From Saccoglossus kowalevskii (Eukaryota; Hemichordata; Enteropneusta; Harrimaniidae), in assembly GCF_000003605.2 (NCBI RefSeq), contig NW_003123906.1:577930-603290 (forward strand): a DNA stretch of 25,361 nucleotides, in the 5' to 3' direction. Below the pieces are notes generated by a model, which saw only the letters and a list, made by a program, of their open reading frames with translations, made no database searches and was not told where the DNA came from. The translations under genes and the position numbers were made by a program. Positions 8,301 to 18,142 of the stretch are shown piece by piece; the stretch's first letter is position 1; each line of letters starts with the position of its first letter.

Positions 8301-11300
8301 TGCAGTCTAGAATTCGATCACATACCTTAGCGGCTGGGATGCAATAACGCTCATCCGCACACTGAAAATCGTCTTCGTTGCAAGCTGTGTTGTAAATACC
8401 ATTATATTGCGTGATACGAAAGGTAATATACGAGAACATGGAATTACAAATCAAATTTCCAGAATATATAAGCTATGAATATCATTTCTATTGTATTTGA
8501 AATGATGGGTATTTTAACATCTTTAACCTCGCTTGATGAAAAAGATTGAGGTCGTCATGTGTTTAGTGTTTAGACATTGCTGAGTAAAAGTAGTTCCTGA
8601 TTCCGAATAAGGCAACATGTAATGACTACTATCGTCCGTGTAAGTTACAATGGTGTGCTTCCAAATAAACATACACGACAAGAAAAGTGTCTATGCTGAA
8701 TGTGTATAAACAGGAGCCAAACAACTGGCAAATTAAGTATTTCCAGCTACATAATGTTCACATTCAATCGACCTTAAATGCAAGTTGCCGTGGAGTTCTC
8801 GTCGGGGGAGAGAGAACGACGAGATTGTCTAGCTGGTGGGTCATTCATTCTCTTCCGCCATAGCATCTATCGTTCAACTGGTCTGTGTAACAATCGGTAC
8901 TGTATAGTGGGCGCGGTGAAGGGACTGAATGACATACTATATTAGGGTCGATAACCAGTTTTATGGTTTTCTCGTAGTTGAAGAGTTTTCGGCGGCCATT
9001 TACATCTAAGATAGATTACCAAATATATACTAGGCATGTGACATTATATTGTGATTCCATATGTGCTACTACATAGGAGTTTCGAATATTTACTACGTAG
9101 ATTATGAAATACGATAACAGAACTCAAAAAACGGGCAATATATATCAATTTGATAATAACCAAAACAGATAAAATACAGTACATGGTTGCGGAACTAAAT
9201 CCACAAGATAATTTAGGTCGAAGTACTATGATGAATTTTGTCATTTTTAACTTTCCTGATGAGAATTGTGTCACAAAGAATGTATTGTTTTTTTCACTTA
9301 CTGCAATACGCCTCATCGGAGACGATATCGAAGTCACAGTCATTCACACCATCACATGCCCCTGCTTGGGGAATACACACACGGTATGAGCAGCGGAATT
9401 CGTCGTCTGCACACTCTACGGACAAAAATGTGTGTGCACAAATGTTGACACTGACATTTAAACACGTGAACAACACTATACCCAATTCAAATTTCATGAA
9501 CAATAATATGATTGATATCATTTTAATAAATAAATAAGAAGTAATAACTAAGCAACAACAAGGTGAGTAACTTTATTTATCCCGTGATTGCATTTTTTAT
9601 GTATAGCATAGTGAAAAACAAAACTCCCATAAATATATTCTTTTTCGAAATTCTGTAGCTAATCGAAAGTTTCGTCTGCATAGGTAATCATATTCCCATT
9701 TATATCTCTATTGGGTTATGTATAAATAGTAGAATCTGCATATCTTGGGGTGACTTTCGATATTTTATAAGATTTGGTATCTTTTGCTTCCGATTCAAAG
9801 GTCAAATATTTTCTATTTACAACTGTGCTTTGTAAATAAATAATAATGATTTATTTATTTATTACAAATACTTCCGTCTTGTAACGACTTTTGATATTTT
9901 CCCGCTGGTTTCGAAGTGGATACGATATTGTTTTGGCGATAGATATTGAAATAATAGTTATTAATATTAAAGACTTATTAATTAAAAATGTCTTGTTTTC
10001 ACCATAGATGGCGCAATTATAGGCATATTTAAAAGGACGATCACCTGTGATGTGTTTTCGATCGTTACCATTAAACACAATATATACCTACCTTCACAGT
10101 ACAACTCATCTGAGAAATCTCTACAGTCGAGTATCCCGTCACAGGCGTATTCCGCTGGAAGACAGCTACCATCATCACAAGTGAATTGTTCAGGGCTGCA
10201 CGCTACATATTGATAAATAAACATAATATAATAAGATTATGAAAATCTAAAACGATCAAACGACACTTGATTCTGACAACACATTTTTGTTAATATTAAG
10301 GCAACATACATCTAAATAAACATAAACAGTGGGTTCAAAATAACCTGGGAGGTTAAAAATGTTATAATATCCTAAAACAAGTTTATCTCGAAAAAAAATA
10401 CATTGGGATCTCGAATGGCTATCACACGATCTCCGGTACTTATGGGGCAATAAAACTTATTCGTAAATTGTCGCTGAGATCTCGCTGAGAACGAGTGAGC
10501 TACGAGATCTGATTTACCCATCAAAGAGTAATCAATATGCTACCGCTTTTCGCCTGACATATTGTGTTTAGACCAGTGGATGCGATTGCGGTAGAGAATG
10601 CAATGAGACAAATAAAAAATATATAAGTCGCATAGCTTTCTCGTTCTCAGCAATGTCTCGGCGGCCATTCTCAATAAGGTCAATAAAGTTTACTTACTTT
10701 GACATCCATTTTCATCTGTACCGTCTCCACAGTTTACAACACCGTTACACTGAAAACCTAGCGGCGTACACACGCCATTTTCACATTCAAACTGGGTGTC
10801 TAGGCATCCTTCTGAATATGGTAAAAACAAATATTAATGTTTTCTTGACGCATAAGTTGTTTTCTTGTAGCTCTGGAGCAAAAACGGTGACAGATTGGGG
10901 GATACGCGTGAAAAAGAATATAACCATGCGCGTGCGCATGCGTACACAATCAATTCACTTTGATTCTTAGTACACTGGAAATTACGCCAACAGTTTGCTG
11001 TGCTCCCGTGACGCGTTGCTATCTCGGGATTCTGACAAGGTGCGATCAAAACAGTATACCTGTAATTCGCAAATTTATGGTAGTACAAGTAGTGTATCCA
11101 TGAGTAAACATATTTGTTGTCGTCGTTTGAGACTCAATTCCCGCGCGTGCGCATGTGACGAGCCTGCTTTAAAATTTATAGAAGCATCGGTAATTGCGTC
11201 CAAGTTGTTCGGTCATCGAGTTGTCGGCATCCATGCGTTGTGAGTGGGATTAACATAGTAATCTCGGGCGTCACGTTGTAATGTAATATGTTGAATCTAG

Positions 11301-14300
11301 AATTGGGCAACACTTGCTAAAAGTATAACACAGTTATAATAATTAAAGAGCGGTTGTCGTCGCGCCACGCATGCGCGAGATATATGGGTCTCATGTAAAC
11401 AAAGATAGCGACTTTGACTGTTTCGCAGAATAACGAGTACAATCTGAGACGTTACCAATCTTTAATAAGAATTTTTTCAGGTGACTGGAAATTGTCGAAG
11501 AAGTCACCGGCTGTAATTAGTGCACGTCGTGCCTAGTAGGTCAAACCTCATACTTGTGATTTACATTAGAAGAGCGCATTGGATTGTGGGAAAGTCAATG
11601 TTTATCAACACAAATGTTGCACATGCGCAGCGCAACGACCACCGCCCTTTAAACAATTATTCACAGACCTGGACACCCAATCTCGTCAGAATCGTCTCCA
11701 CAATTTCGGATGCCATTACATGTCATGTCCACTGGCAGACATTCCCCTGTACCGCACGTGAACTCGGTTGGCGAACACTCCACTGGCGCGTTTGATTCAG
11801 TTGTCGATGGAAATATGTTAGGAAATGAAGTCCCTGGAGCGACTGGAATACAAGGCATACACAAACGAATATAGTCATTTTAATATGGAACGGTCTTACA
11901 GTAGACACATGTGGTGATGGAAAATAATGGTACACTAAATATGGGGTAAAATCAAACTTCGTTTGTCTCTCGCTTTTTGCGAGATCTCGAGGGTTATTTG
12001 AATATATGGCGTATTGATTGAAAAAAAATGTAAATATGGACGATTATGTTAGATACTAGGAAACCGTGACCAACGTTCAAAAACACAGAGTCGCAAGACA
12101 GTTTCAATGGTAATACATATGCAATAAAACTAAAAGCCGTTGTCTTTTGTTTTATGAAAATTAGAAATATTTTTTATATAATAAAATGCATAGATAACAT
12201 ATGTAAGTGTCATTGTAGCGATTACTTTTGGTCAATGGTTTTCAATTCGACAGAAAAAAAAATCTACTTGTTGTGGGGAAATTCCCAGCATGACGGGCGC
12301 ATTTTGTATCGTACACTTATGCCCACGCCTTTCTATGTGTCTTGTAATATTGATTTTGTAGCCGAGTAAATGAACGTTGTCAATGAAATCAGGTTTATGA
12401 CGTTTTTGAAGTTTTACCTAATATATTAGGTGATAAATTGAGGCCGTCTCTGAAATATGCTTCCAGGCCAATTTAAATGCTGGATTTATATATTCGCCTG
12501 GGCACCGTAGAAATCAACGTAGCTGATACTGATGACCATGAATTTCACTTCCAAGTACGAAATATCATAGCCTGAAAACAGTCATTCTGCGTGCAATCAT
12601 ATCATCTAGACGTACAAACATTTGTACGTACAAACTAGACCAGTGGGCTGTAGTATGTGATTTGACATGTCGTAATCTTTATGTAAGGTTGTAAATATGA
12701 GATTTTCCGTTCAACTGCGAGGTCTCGCGTTTTGCATGAAAGACGCGCGCCGAACGTCTGCCGCAAAAATCGAGTGATTTGATTTTGAACTCAAATTTCT
12801 TTATTTCGTAGCTCATATCGAAAGGCCGATCTTTGACAGTGGAATATTGCTTTTGAATACCATTACTTCATCGAAATTGACCATCAAATATGTACAGCAC
12901 ATTATTAAGCATGGAAATATCCCCCAAAATGATTTCGCGTTTGTTGAATCCCACGCGATGTTTGACGCTATGACCTTTGTTTGTCCTGTTTTTACGTTTG
13001 GTTGCAGGCATAACGCGGGATCTCGCAGTGACCAGAAAATGTTCTATTATTTTAGACGTTCGAAGGACACGTGACTAGTTGTTAGAGCATTACAATACAT
13101 TTTAAACAAGTCAAACAACAAACAGTACACCTGTCTACACGAACAAGATTAAATACCCTGTTTCAATTCAAAAGACGGACGAGGTAGAAGAAACGCGAAA
13201 TTGAATATACCTGTTGTTTCATGTATCACTTCGTCTGTGTCGTTAATAGATTCCGATAACGTAGCTCTATCTGTATTTCCATGTACATTCTCCATAGTGG
13301 AAGTCTCAGTAGAAGACGCATTATGAGAGAATGTCTCAGTAGCAGACACATCGCTCATATGATCTGTAATGAATTCATAAAATCGAATTAAAGGTTTGAG
13401 TCGTCGTTCTAAGACACACTGTTTTTTATTGTACAATCCATTATTACAATGTGATTACGTCATGATGAAAATCTCTGCTATGATAATAACCTTGTCAGTT
13501 TCAAATCATCCATAGGTACTAGTACATTACAACGTTTTCAAAACTTTTAAACTCCGCTCTATGTATTATGTGTCATACAGAAATTCAAACCACAGAAACA
13601 AAATATTATATCATTATCGTAAATGAGAGCCAATTAAGATTTGGATTAAGGGGTAGCCACTTATTCAACACCAGCAGTCAACGCTGCTCAATTCTATATA
13701 TATCAATGTAGTGAACTGGTTAAAAATTTTATTTTGTAATTGTAAATTATTTTTTTCATTATTGAAATAGCACAAACAAAACATGACAGTTGGCATTGAA
13801 GGGTACAAAATAGAAAACACCACAATAGCCCACATCTCATTCTTCTTTTCAGTTGTTCTGCGTGTTTACGTAAGATTTTGTTATTGTAAACTATTATGTT
13901 AACGTTGTGTGGAAAATAAAAAAATATAAATAAAAAAAAAAACTTCTCTAATTTGTTTTATGCATTATTTTCCGCACATAATGCTTTCAGAACGCCATTG
14001 ATCATGCTATAAAAACAGAGAAGATGCGTAAGGTAGACTTCGCGCTAATCGCATGCGCATAAACAAAGATAAACTAACTATAAAAATCTATAAATAAAAA
14101 AAAAAATTCTCTAACTTGTTTTATGCATTATTTTCCGCACATAATGCTTTCAGAACGCCAATGATCATGCTATAAAAAACAGAGAAGATGCGTAAGGTAG
14201 ACTTCGCGCTAATCGCATGCGCACAAACAAAGATAAACTAACTATAACAAAAACTATAAATAAAAAAAAATTCTCTAATTTGTTTTATGCATTATTTTCC

Positions 14301-16916
14301 GCACATAATGCTTTCGGAACGCCATTGATCATGCTATAAAAAAAACAGAGAAGATGCGTAAGGTAGACTTCGCGCTAATCGCATGCGCATAAACAAAGAT
14401 AAACTAACTTTGTTTTTATGTTCGCGTTGTATTCAATATTCATATTAGATAACTCTGGTTGAGTTTTGTCCATTTGTTCAATGTTCTAAAATTGTGAAAA
14501 CTTATTGGATCAAAACGCTTCTTTATTATATAGCTGAATCAATGACAGTGTTTAAATGGGGATCGTCGACTGCATGTACACAACACCCGATCTAACATCG
14601 TCGTGATTATTATACCTACGTTGCTGAGAAGAACCGCGAGGCATGGTTACAGTACAAGACTCGTACTCAGTATTCACCCGACAATGCTGGCGAATTAATC
14701 CCAATTAATGTGGGCCCCCGCGGCACTTTCAACTTTATCTGTGTTTTGCAATGGCAATGCAGCCGACACCACAATGCCAATTGTTTAAATTTGCTCGCAC
14801 TCGAGACATGTTCTGCCTGCAACCAAACAACGAAATTTAAAACTTAATAACAACGGCGCTGCGTTACCCGAAATATACAATGGCCGGCGATGACTTAGAG
14901 CAAAGTATAATCATGGTATGTTCACAACAATGTGTGAGACATCTTATATAGCGACCGTAAGGCTGAATCGTGTTTAGAATTCGTAATCCACATACAATAC
15001 CAAATGTGTATACGCTGATGGCAATATTTGGGAAACTTAATTGATGTGAGATTAGGGCATAGGTTGAGTATTTTTGTTTAGGGTGAATTCAACCGTCGCT
15101 TGATGAAACGTTGTTGATGCGTAATTCTGTATGTATTTTTTTCGAAATTTCCTTTTTGTCCGTGGAATGGAATACGTACAAGAAATGCATTTATGGTAGT
15201 TTCAATTAAACGTAAATTAAAATGTCTAAAATAAACATGTCATATATGTACTACTGAAAACTAGGATCTCATAAAAAACAAAACATGTACACTTTGAAAT
15301 ATTGTTAGGCAGAAACAAACATAACTACGGTATATTGGAACATGAATGTACCGTAACATCGCGTCGTATTTGGTAACTATATTGATAATTCCCGAAGTAC
15401 CGATTCGAAATGTTAATAACGGACTGCCTCATAAGTGACCGACCGACTCGTAAACGATCCCAGGATTACGTAAAATCTCTCAGTGTAACACATAGCTTCT
15501 TTGATGTAGTTGGTTTTAGGGGAAAATAAAGATGTTCATTGGCAAACAAACATAAAACGGTCAGCGGTCATAAACAGTTGAAAGAACATTAAATGAACGC
15601 ACTGGTTCGTACCTACCAACACTTGCTGCGGTACCACCACCCACTGCGGCCCCAATGCCACCGCCGAGCAGCGCCAGTATACCGAGACTACTGAGCGACA
15701 GTATTAATGCCAGTCGTCGACGGCGCTTTCTTTTCTTTTCTTCATTCTCTTCCTTTTCCTAAAATATATATAGTCTAATTCCAGAATCGTATTTTATGCA
15801 ATATCTACCCCTTATCGATGCATTGTGAAACATTGTAAATAAGGATACTATACAGTCAACCTTCACACCGTGCAACATTACAGCCATTGTATTGGACTTA
15901 CTAACTACATATATCTGTAACTATAAGTACGCAATATATCAAGGTATAACAATGAGAATTACTAAACATAAAATAGAGATTAACATTAATAACACAAATT
16001 ACTTGTTCGCTGAGTTCCCCTGGTTGGATTTGGTTGCTCATCGTGCGTATTTAACAGGCTTTCCACTGCTCCCCTATCTGTTAAATGTGTTTACCAACCC
16101 GCCTCCTCGACTAGTTGTTAATTTGTGAACCAGATGCAGCTTAACAGACGTAGAGGGTTAGTTGCCACTGCAGGGGGTGTTATATTCATTGGATATGTTA
16201 TTTAATGTAGGATTATATGCGTTGCTATGCAACACTCATTATATACGTTCTCAGCGTGTTCATATGCGGTTATAAATAACAGAGATGTGTTAACTTGGTA
16301 ATGGTCTCAATCCGAGATTCGAAAGATCGACATATTGCAACACATGTAAAAATATCACAGTACAACACGTTGTATTTTTTGATAAGTAGGAGTGTTTTAT
16401 TTATAAGGTATCCGTGAATATATGACATATTACAAAGACTATGTTCATCGCATATATACTCGCATATACTAGTATTTTTAATTCGGGCATTTAAAACATT
16501 TGGTTTAACGAACGTATCACTACCTCATCGCGAGGAGCCAGTATGGTAACTGACACATATATCCATTGCCCTGTCCGACAAAAATGTCGATTTTGCAAGA
16601 AAGGGTGCGGATGTACATATGTATGTCGCGTTCATGCAGTTCTGGCCAGAGGCGCGTTAAACTAAGAAATAAACCTGTTTGGTATTGTAATTATAAAAGA
16701 AAAAAACATGTCCATAAAAAAAGCAAAAACATACTTGTAAGTACTCAACGCATCTCATCATCGCAGTGGTATTTATAATCACGTTACAATACAATTTCTA
16801 AAAACATTGACGTCCTTGTAAATACTCATGCACGCTTCATATTCAGAATTTATGATAATCTTACTCACGAAATTTGAGTTCATTTCACTTAATGTCATAT
16901 TTTTACTCATATACAT
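5300..16916 (-). CDS. Type II membrane protein with seven LDLa repeats (11-exon gene model)
   Basis: Exons, in transcript order: 16916-16869, 15758-15617, 13363-13211, 11842-11669, 10811-10698, 10202-10092, 9415-9302, 8384-8265, 7571-7464, 6647-6531, 5307-5300. Together they are 1209 nt, 402 residues plus TAA, with no internal stop and matching phases at all ten junctions. Residues 1-31 are cytoplasmic, ending in K-R-K-R-R-R-R. Residues about 32-54 are a Leu/Gly/Ala-rich membrane segment, and 55-136 a Gly- then Ser/Thr-rich stalk with N-A-S and N-D-T sequons. LDLa repeats are at 137-171, 175-209, 212-246, 249-285, 287-324, 327-361 and 365-400. The basic patch before the only hydrophobic segment implies a type II signal anchor, with the LDLa repeats outside. 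There is no protease, CUB, SEA, EGF or YWTD domain. Likely role (inference): ligand-binding surface receptor. The first exon is the least certain part. Confidence 0.7.
5308..6530. other. Last intron of the - strand LDLa gene
   Basis: 1223 bp, AT-rich, with no exon-like LDLa coding on either strand. It contains a perfect 18-bp palindrome (5769-5786), a related half (tgtcaccatggca) near 6060 and a short inverted repeat (ggggcagcccct) near 5832. Confidence 0.5.
5769..5786. repeat. Perfect 18-bp palindrome
   Basis: GTGTCACCATGGTGACAC reads the same on both strands. A partial echo (ttgtcaccatggcaaac) lies about 290 bp further on. Possibly the remains of a dispersed repeat. Confidence 0.8.
6531..6647 (-). 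CDS. LDLa repeat 7 exon
   Basis: Phase 1 to phase 1, 117 nt, donor gtaagt. Starts [15 protein letters not shown] and contains [13 protein letters not shown]. It is the counterpart of the + strand exon 1201-1322, but leaves in phase 1 where that one leaves in phase 0. The acceptor (ttttgaaaacaag) has a weak pyrimidine tract. Confidence 0.85.
6788..7014. mobile_element. MITE family B, copy 1
   Basis: Left end atggccgccgaaatctcg then ttgagaacgaga; the right end, reversed, reads ttgtcgagatctcg then tttaaaacgagat. Each terminal repeat itself contains a small palindrome (tctcgtt...aacgaga). About 225 bp, no coding. Related elements lie at 8777-9006 and 10463-10672. Intronic in the - strand LDLa gene. 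Confidence 0.65.
7464..7571 (-). CDS. LDLa repeat 6 exon
   Basis: Phase 1 to phase 1, 108 nt; acceptor ttattttcgcacag, donor gtatgg. Starts [14 protein letters not shown] and contains C-D-G-I-S-D-C and S-D-E. It is the counterpart of the + strand exon 172-279: same length, same phases and many shared residues. Confidence 0.9.
7612..8215 (+). repeat. Large TTCTG/TTTTG low-complexity block with a 187-bp internal duplication
   Basis: About 600 bp of five-base units (ttctg, ttttg, ttcta) fill most of the 693-bp intron between LDLa repeats 6 and 5. A higher-order copy is visible: the run starting tagtcgctgttctg at 7701 recurs at 7888, a 187-bp period, with a long shared sequence after each. The unit contains no + strand stop codon, which produces two overlapping artefact open frames of 212 and 155 codons (Leu/Phe/Cys/Ser/Val only). 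Confidence 0.95.
8265..8384 (-). CDS. LDLa repeat 5 exon
   Basis: Phase 1 to phase 1, 120 nt; donor gtaagt, acceptor tttacaacacag. The repeat begins C-N-E-D-D-F-Q-C and contains C-D-R-I-L-D-C and D-D-S-D-E, with two extra residues (G-P) before the last cysteine and Met after it. Confidence 0.85.
8777..9006. mobile_element. MITE family B, copy 2
   Basis: The right end, reversed, reads tgtaaatggccgccgaaaac; the left end is a diverged counterpart, tgcaagttgccgtggagtt. About 230 bp. Intronic, between LDLa repeats 4 and 5. Confidence 0.6.
9302..9415 (-). CDS. LDLa repeat 4 exon with a two-residue insertion
   Basis: Phase 1 to phase 1, 114 nt, donor gtaagt. Six cysteines, and C-D-G-V-N-D-C is intact. 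The next segment is [11 protein letters not shown], two residues longer than the usual x-D-x-S-D-E spacing between cysteines 5 and 6, so the calcium loop may be altered. Confidence 0.85.
10092..10202 (-). CDS. LDLa repeat 3 exon
   Basis: Phase 1 to phase 1, 111 nt; acceptor atcaatatgtag, donor gtaggt. A canonical repeat: [13 protein letters not shown], then C-D-G-I-L-D-C and D-F-S-D-E. All acidic calcium ligands are present. Confidence 0.9.
10463..10672. mobile_element. MITE family B, copy 3
   Basis: Left end attgtcgctgagatctcg and ctgagaacgagtgagc; the right end, reversed, reads atggccgccgagacattg and ctgagaacgagaaagc. About 210 bp. Intronic, between LDLa repeats 2 and 3. Confidence 0.65.
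10698..10811 (-). CDS. LDLa repeat 2 exon
   Basis: Phase 1 to phase 1, 114 nt, donor gtaagt. Six cysteines, starting G-C-L-D-T-Q-F-E-C. The calcium-site segment is C-N-G-V-V-N-C, again with Asn in place of both Asp residues, followed by G-D-G-T-D-E. Confidence 0.85.
11090..11170 (-). mobile_element. Diverged half copy of the GC-rich-ended MITE
   Basis: Read on the - strand, this stretch contains ctcgtcacatgcgcacgcg and gggaattgagtctcaaacga, matching the left half of the elements at 1002-1154 and 19107-19261 with several differences. The other half is not clear; weak similarity may exist around 10990-11030. It lies in the intron between the LDLa exons 11669-11842 and 10698-10811. Confidence 0.55.
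11669..11842 (-). CDS. Stalk end and LDLa repeat 1
   Basis: Acceptor ccttgtattccag; donor gtctgt, which is non-optimal. Phase 1 at both ends, 174 nt. About 21 Pro/Ser/Thr-rich residues lead into an LDLa repeat beginning C-S-P-T-E-F-T-C. Its calcium-site region reads C-N-G-I-R-N-C, so both Asp residues normally found (C-D-G-x-x-D-C) are Asn, while D-D-S-D-E is kept. Confidence 0.8.
11843..13210. other. Intron between the stalk exons of the - strand LDLa gene
   Basis: 1368 bp. I see no LDLa-like or splice-bounded coding. Near 11962-11995 and 12715-12750 are tctcgc-containing segments (tctctcgctttttgcgaga; gaggtctcgcgttttgc) that may be diverged ends of a family B-like element, but they are too weak to call. 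Confidence 0.4.
13211..13363 (-). CDS. Ser/Thr-rich stalk exon
   Basis: A 153-nt exon, phase 1 at both ends, from the acceptor aattcattacag to the donor gtatat. The encoded 51 residues are rich in Ser, Thr, Glu and Asn, with no cysteines and sequons N-A-S and N-D-T. This suits an extended, probably O-glycosylated stalk between the membrane and the first LDLa repeat. A short internal repeat (S-A-T-E-T, S-S-T-E-T-S-T) is visible. Confidence 0.65.
13918..14410 (+). repeat. Three tandem copies of a 164-bp sequence
   Basis: The landmark ttctcta occurs at 13944, 14107 and 14271, a period of 163-164 bp. Copies differ at only a few positions (for example gccattgatc versus gccaatgatc) and in the length of the A-runs. 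Each carries a hairpin (gcattat ... ataatgc), tgatcatgctat, and cgctaatcgcatgcgca. The third copy ends at aaactaact. It lies in the 2.25-kb intron between the membrane-anchor and stalk exons. Confidence 0.95.
14596..14847 (+). other. Unassigned 83-codon open stretch without ATG
   Basis: One + strand frame is open from after a TAA (14593-14595) to TAA 14845. It is less AT-rich than its surroundings and reads like protein, with segments such as E-A-W-L-Q-Y-K-T-R and [11 protein letters not shown] recognise no family. A stretch this long occurs by chance fairly often. It lies in the intron between the membrane-anchor and stalk exons, antisense to that gene. Confidence 0.2.
14880..14915 (+). CDS. 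Weak candidate first coding exon, + strand
   Basis: The ATG in the context acaATGG starts a 12-codon frame ([12 protein letters not shown]) that runs directly into gtatgt, a good donor. A GC-richer stretch lies upstream. No second exon could be identified on the + strand, so this may be coincidence. Confidence 0.15.
15617..15758 (-). CDS. Cytoplasmic basic patch and signal-anchor exon
   Basis: The acceptor ...tatatatttt|ag is followed by E-K-E-E-N-E-E, then K-R-K-R-R-R-R, then a 32-residue uncharged run rich in Leu, Gly and Ala; the donor is gtaggt. It enters in phase 0 (an in-frame TAG lies across the intron boundary) and leaves in phase 1. The later part of the hydrophobic run is glycine-rich with G-x-x-x-G spacing, which in other membrane proteins favours helix packing. 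It is flanked by introns of 1.1 kb and 2.25 kb. Confidence 0.75.
16869..16916 (-). CDS. Candidate first coding exon of the - strand LDLa gene
   Basis: Reads [16 protein letters not shown] and then the excellent donor gtgagtaag (16868 downward), in phase 0 as the next exon requires. The first ATG is directly preceded by an in-frame TGA, so the reading cannot extend upstream. Several in-frame ATGs are present, and I took the first. No clear TATA box was found upstream, though an inverted repeat lies at 17034-17054. Confidence 0.45.
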
Positions 16917-17033
16917 TCATAATCACAGATTTGACATACGTCATATACCATTGTCAAAATTAAAAAGCAAACAACACACAACACCAACAAATGAGTGAGC
17001 CAAAATTAGTAATATAATAAGTAATAAAAGTGT

Positions 17034-17054
17034 TATACCATATATCATGGTATA
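17034..17054. repeat. Inverted repeat with 8-bp arms
   Basis: tataccat and atggtata flank a five-base spacer. It lies about 120 bp upstream of the candidate first coding exon of the - strand LDLa gene, so it could be a regulatory site, but there is no direct evidence. Confidence 0.5.
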
Positions 17055-17471
17055 GTAATGTGATAGCAGGACAATAGAACAGGTTTTGTTTTTCGACTGC
17101 GCAGGGTAAATATTTTTACATTTAGCGCATTTTCAACCATTTTATCTCAATCAAAAATAGAATTAAAAAAAAAAACTACTATTTTGTTGCCGTACTTCGC
17201 CTCCAGAATGTCTTAAAGTCGTGAATACACGTACCACATTCGAATTGACGTAAGCTTTGAGATTTTTGTAATCCGCGGCGGTTAAAGAAACGCCGCTATG
17301 TGCCGCTAACACAGCCTTTAATCCACAGCGACATCTCTCATTCAAGGGAGTTTGTACAAATAATTTCTTGTTCCATTAAAAAATCCCCACTCCACTGGTG
17401 CGCTGGACTAAACTGATCCAACCCCTGGCTAAGATTATACTTGTCGCTGTACATTATTTGGGAATAACGCG

Positions 17472-17627
17472 ATGTCTGGCGAAGAATTGGATTGTAAATT
17501 TTCAGATATAAAACTCAAGGCGATACTTATTAATGATCACATACTAGAAACTCTTACAAAAGCACGTGACCAATATATCATACCCGATGACCTTTGTAAT
17601 CTGACATTCGTACATCTATTTAATTGA
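17472..17627 (+). CDS. Small open frame, 51 residues, unassigned
   Basis: ATG 17472 to TGA 17625. The sequence has a mixed, protein-like composition (starts M-S-G-E-E-L-D-C-K-F; contains D-Q-Y-I-I-P-D-D-L). Good + strand acceptors follow at 17881 (gcttctttccag) and 17972 (cttcttttctag), so it could be a first exon, but no donor joins them convincingly. No family is recognised. Confidence 0.2.
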   Translation: MSGEELDCKFSDIKLKAILINDHILETLTKARDQYIIPDDLCNLTFVHLFN

Positions 17628-18142
17628 AATTAGCTATATGCGCTTCTTGAAATAAATTGATAATTAGTCGGTCGTGTATATTTCAAATAGAAGGTACGCA
17701 TGTGATTTTCTTCGGTGGATTTCACTGGGTATTGTTCCGTACTCTGACTGGTGACTACATCGACTCGTGACACGACCCAATGTAATAGGCATAACAAGAA
17801 CAATATAGTATTATCAGCAGATTACGATGTTTCACACAGGCACAACTGAGCCATGTGCTTTAATACAATTGCTTCTTTCCAGGGTATATTATTCACTATT
17901 GTGCTCAAAAAATATATTTCGCCAGCGATTAGTCGCGTACTAAAGGAGATTCGGGCTGTTCTTCTTTTCTAGAAATCGCGCCCACCAATGACGAAACACT
18001 TTTTGGACGTGAATGATTTAATGCTATATTGTCAGTGACCATTTATGGAGGTGATCTGATGATCAAGTAAAAATCACGATCTTGTAAACTTCCGCGATTA
18101 ACTTTTGTGAATAAGATCTAAAACACGTTATGAATTAAAGCT

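Noticed and set aside
9150..9537. + strand open frames across LDLa repeat 4
   Set aside because: Shadows of the real - strand exon at 9302-9415, which has six cysteines and good splice sites.
11520..11795. + strand open frames across LDLa repeat 1
   Set aside because: Shadows of the - strand exon at 11669-11842.
16290..16340. tRNA-like ggtctcaatccgagattcgaaag
   Set aside because: It resembles a T-loop but there are no matching acceptor, D or anticodon stems.
17163..17345. - strand 60-codon open frame upstream of the LDLa gene
   Set aside because: Considered as an alternative first exon, but it has no suitable donor at its end, no domain and runs into an A-run; the exon at 16869-16916 fits phase and donor better.
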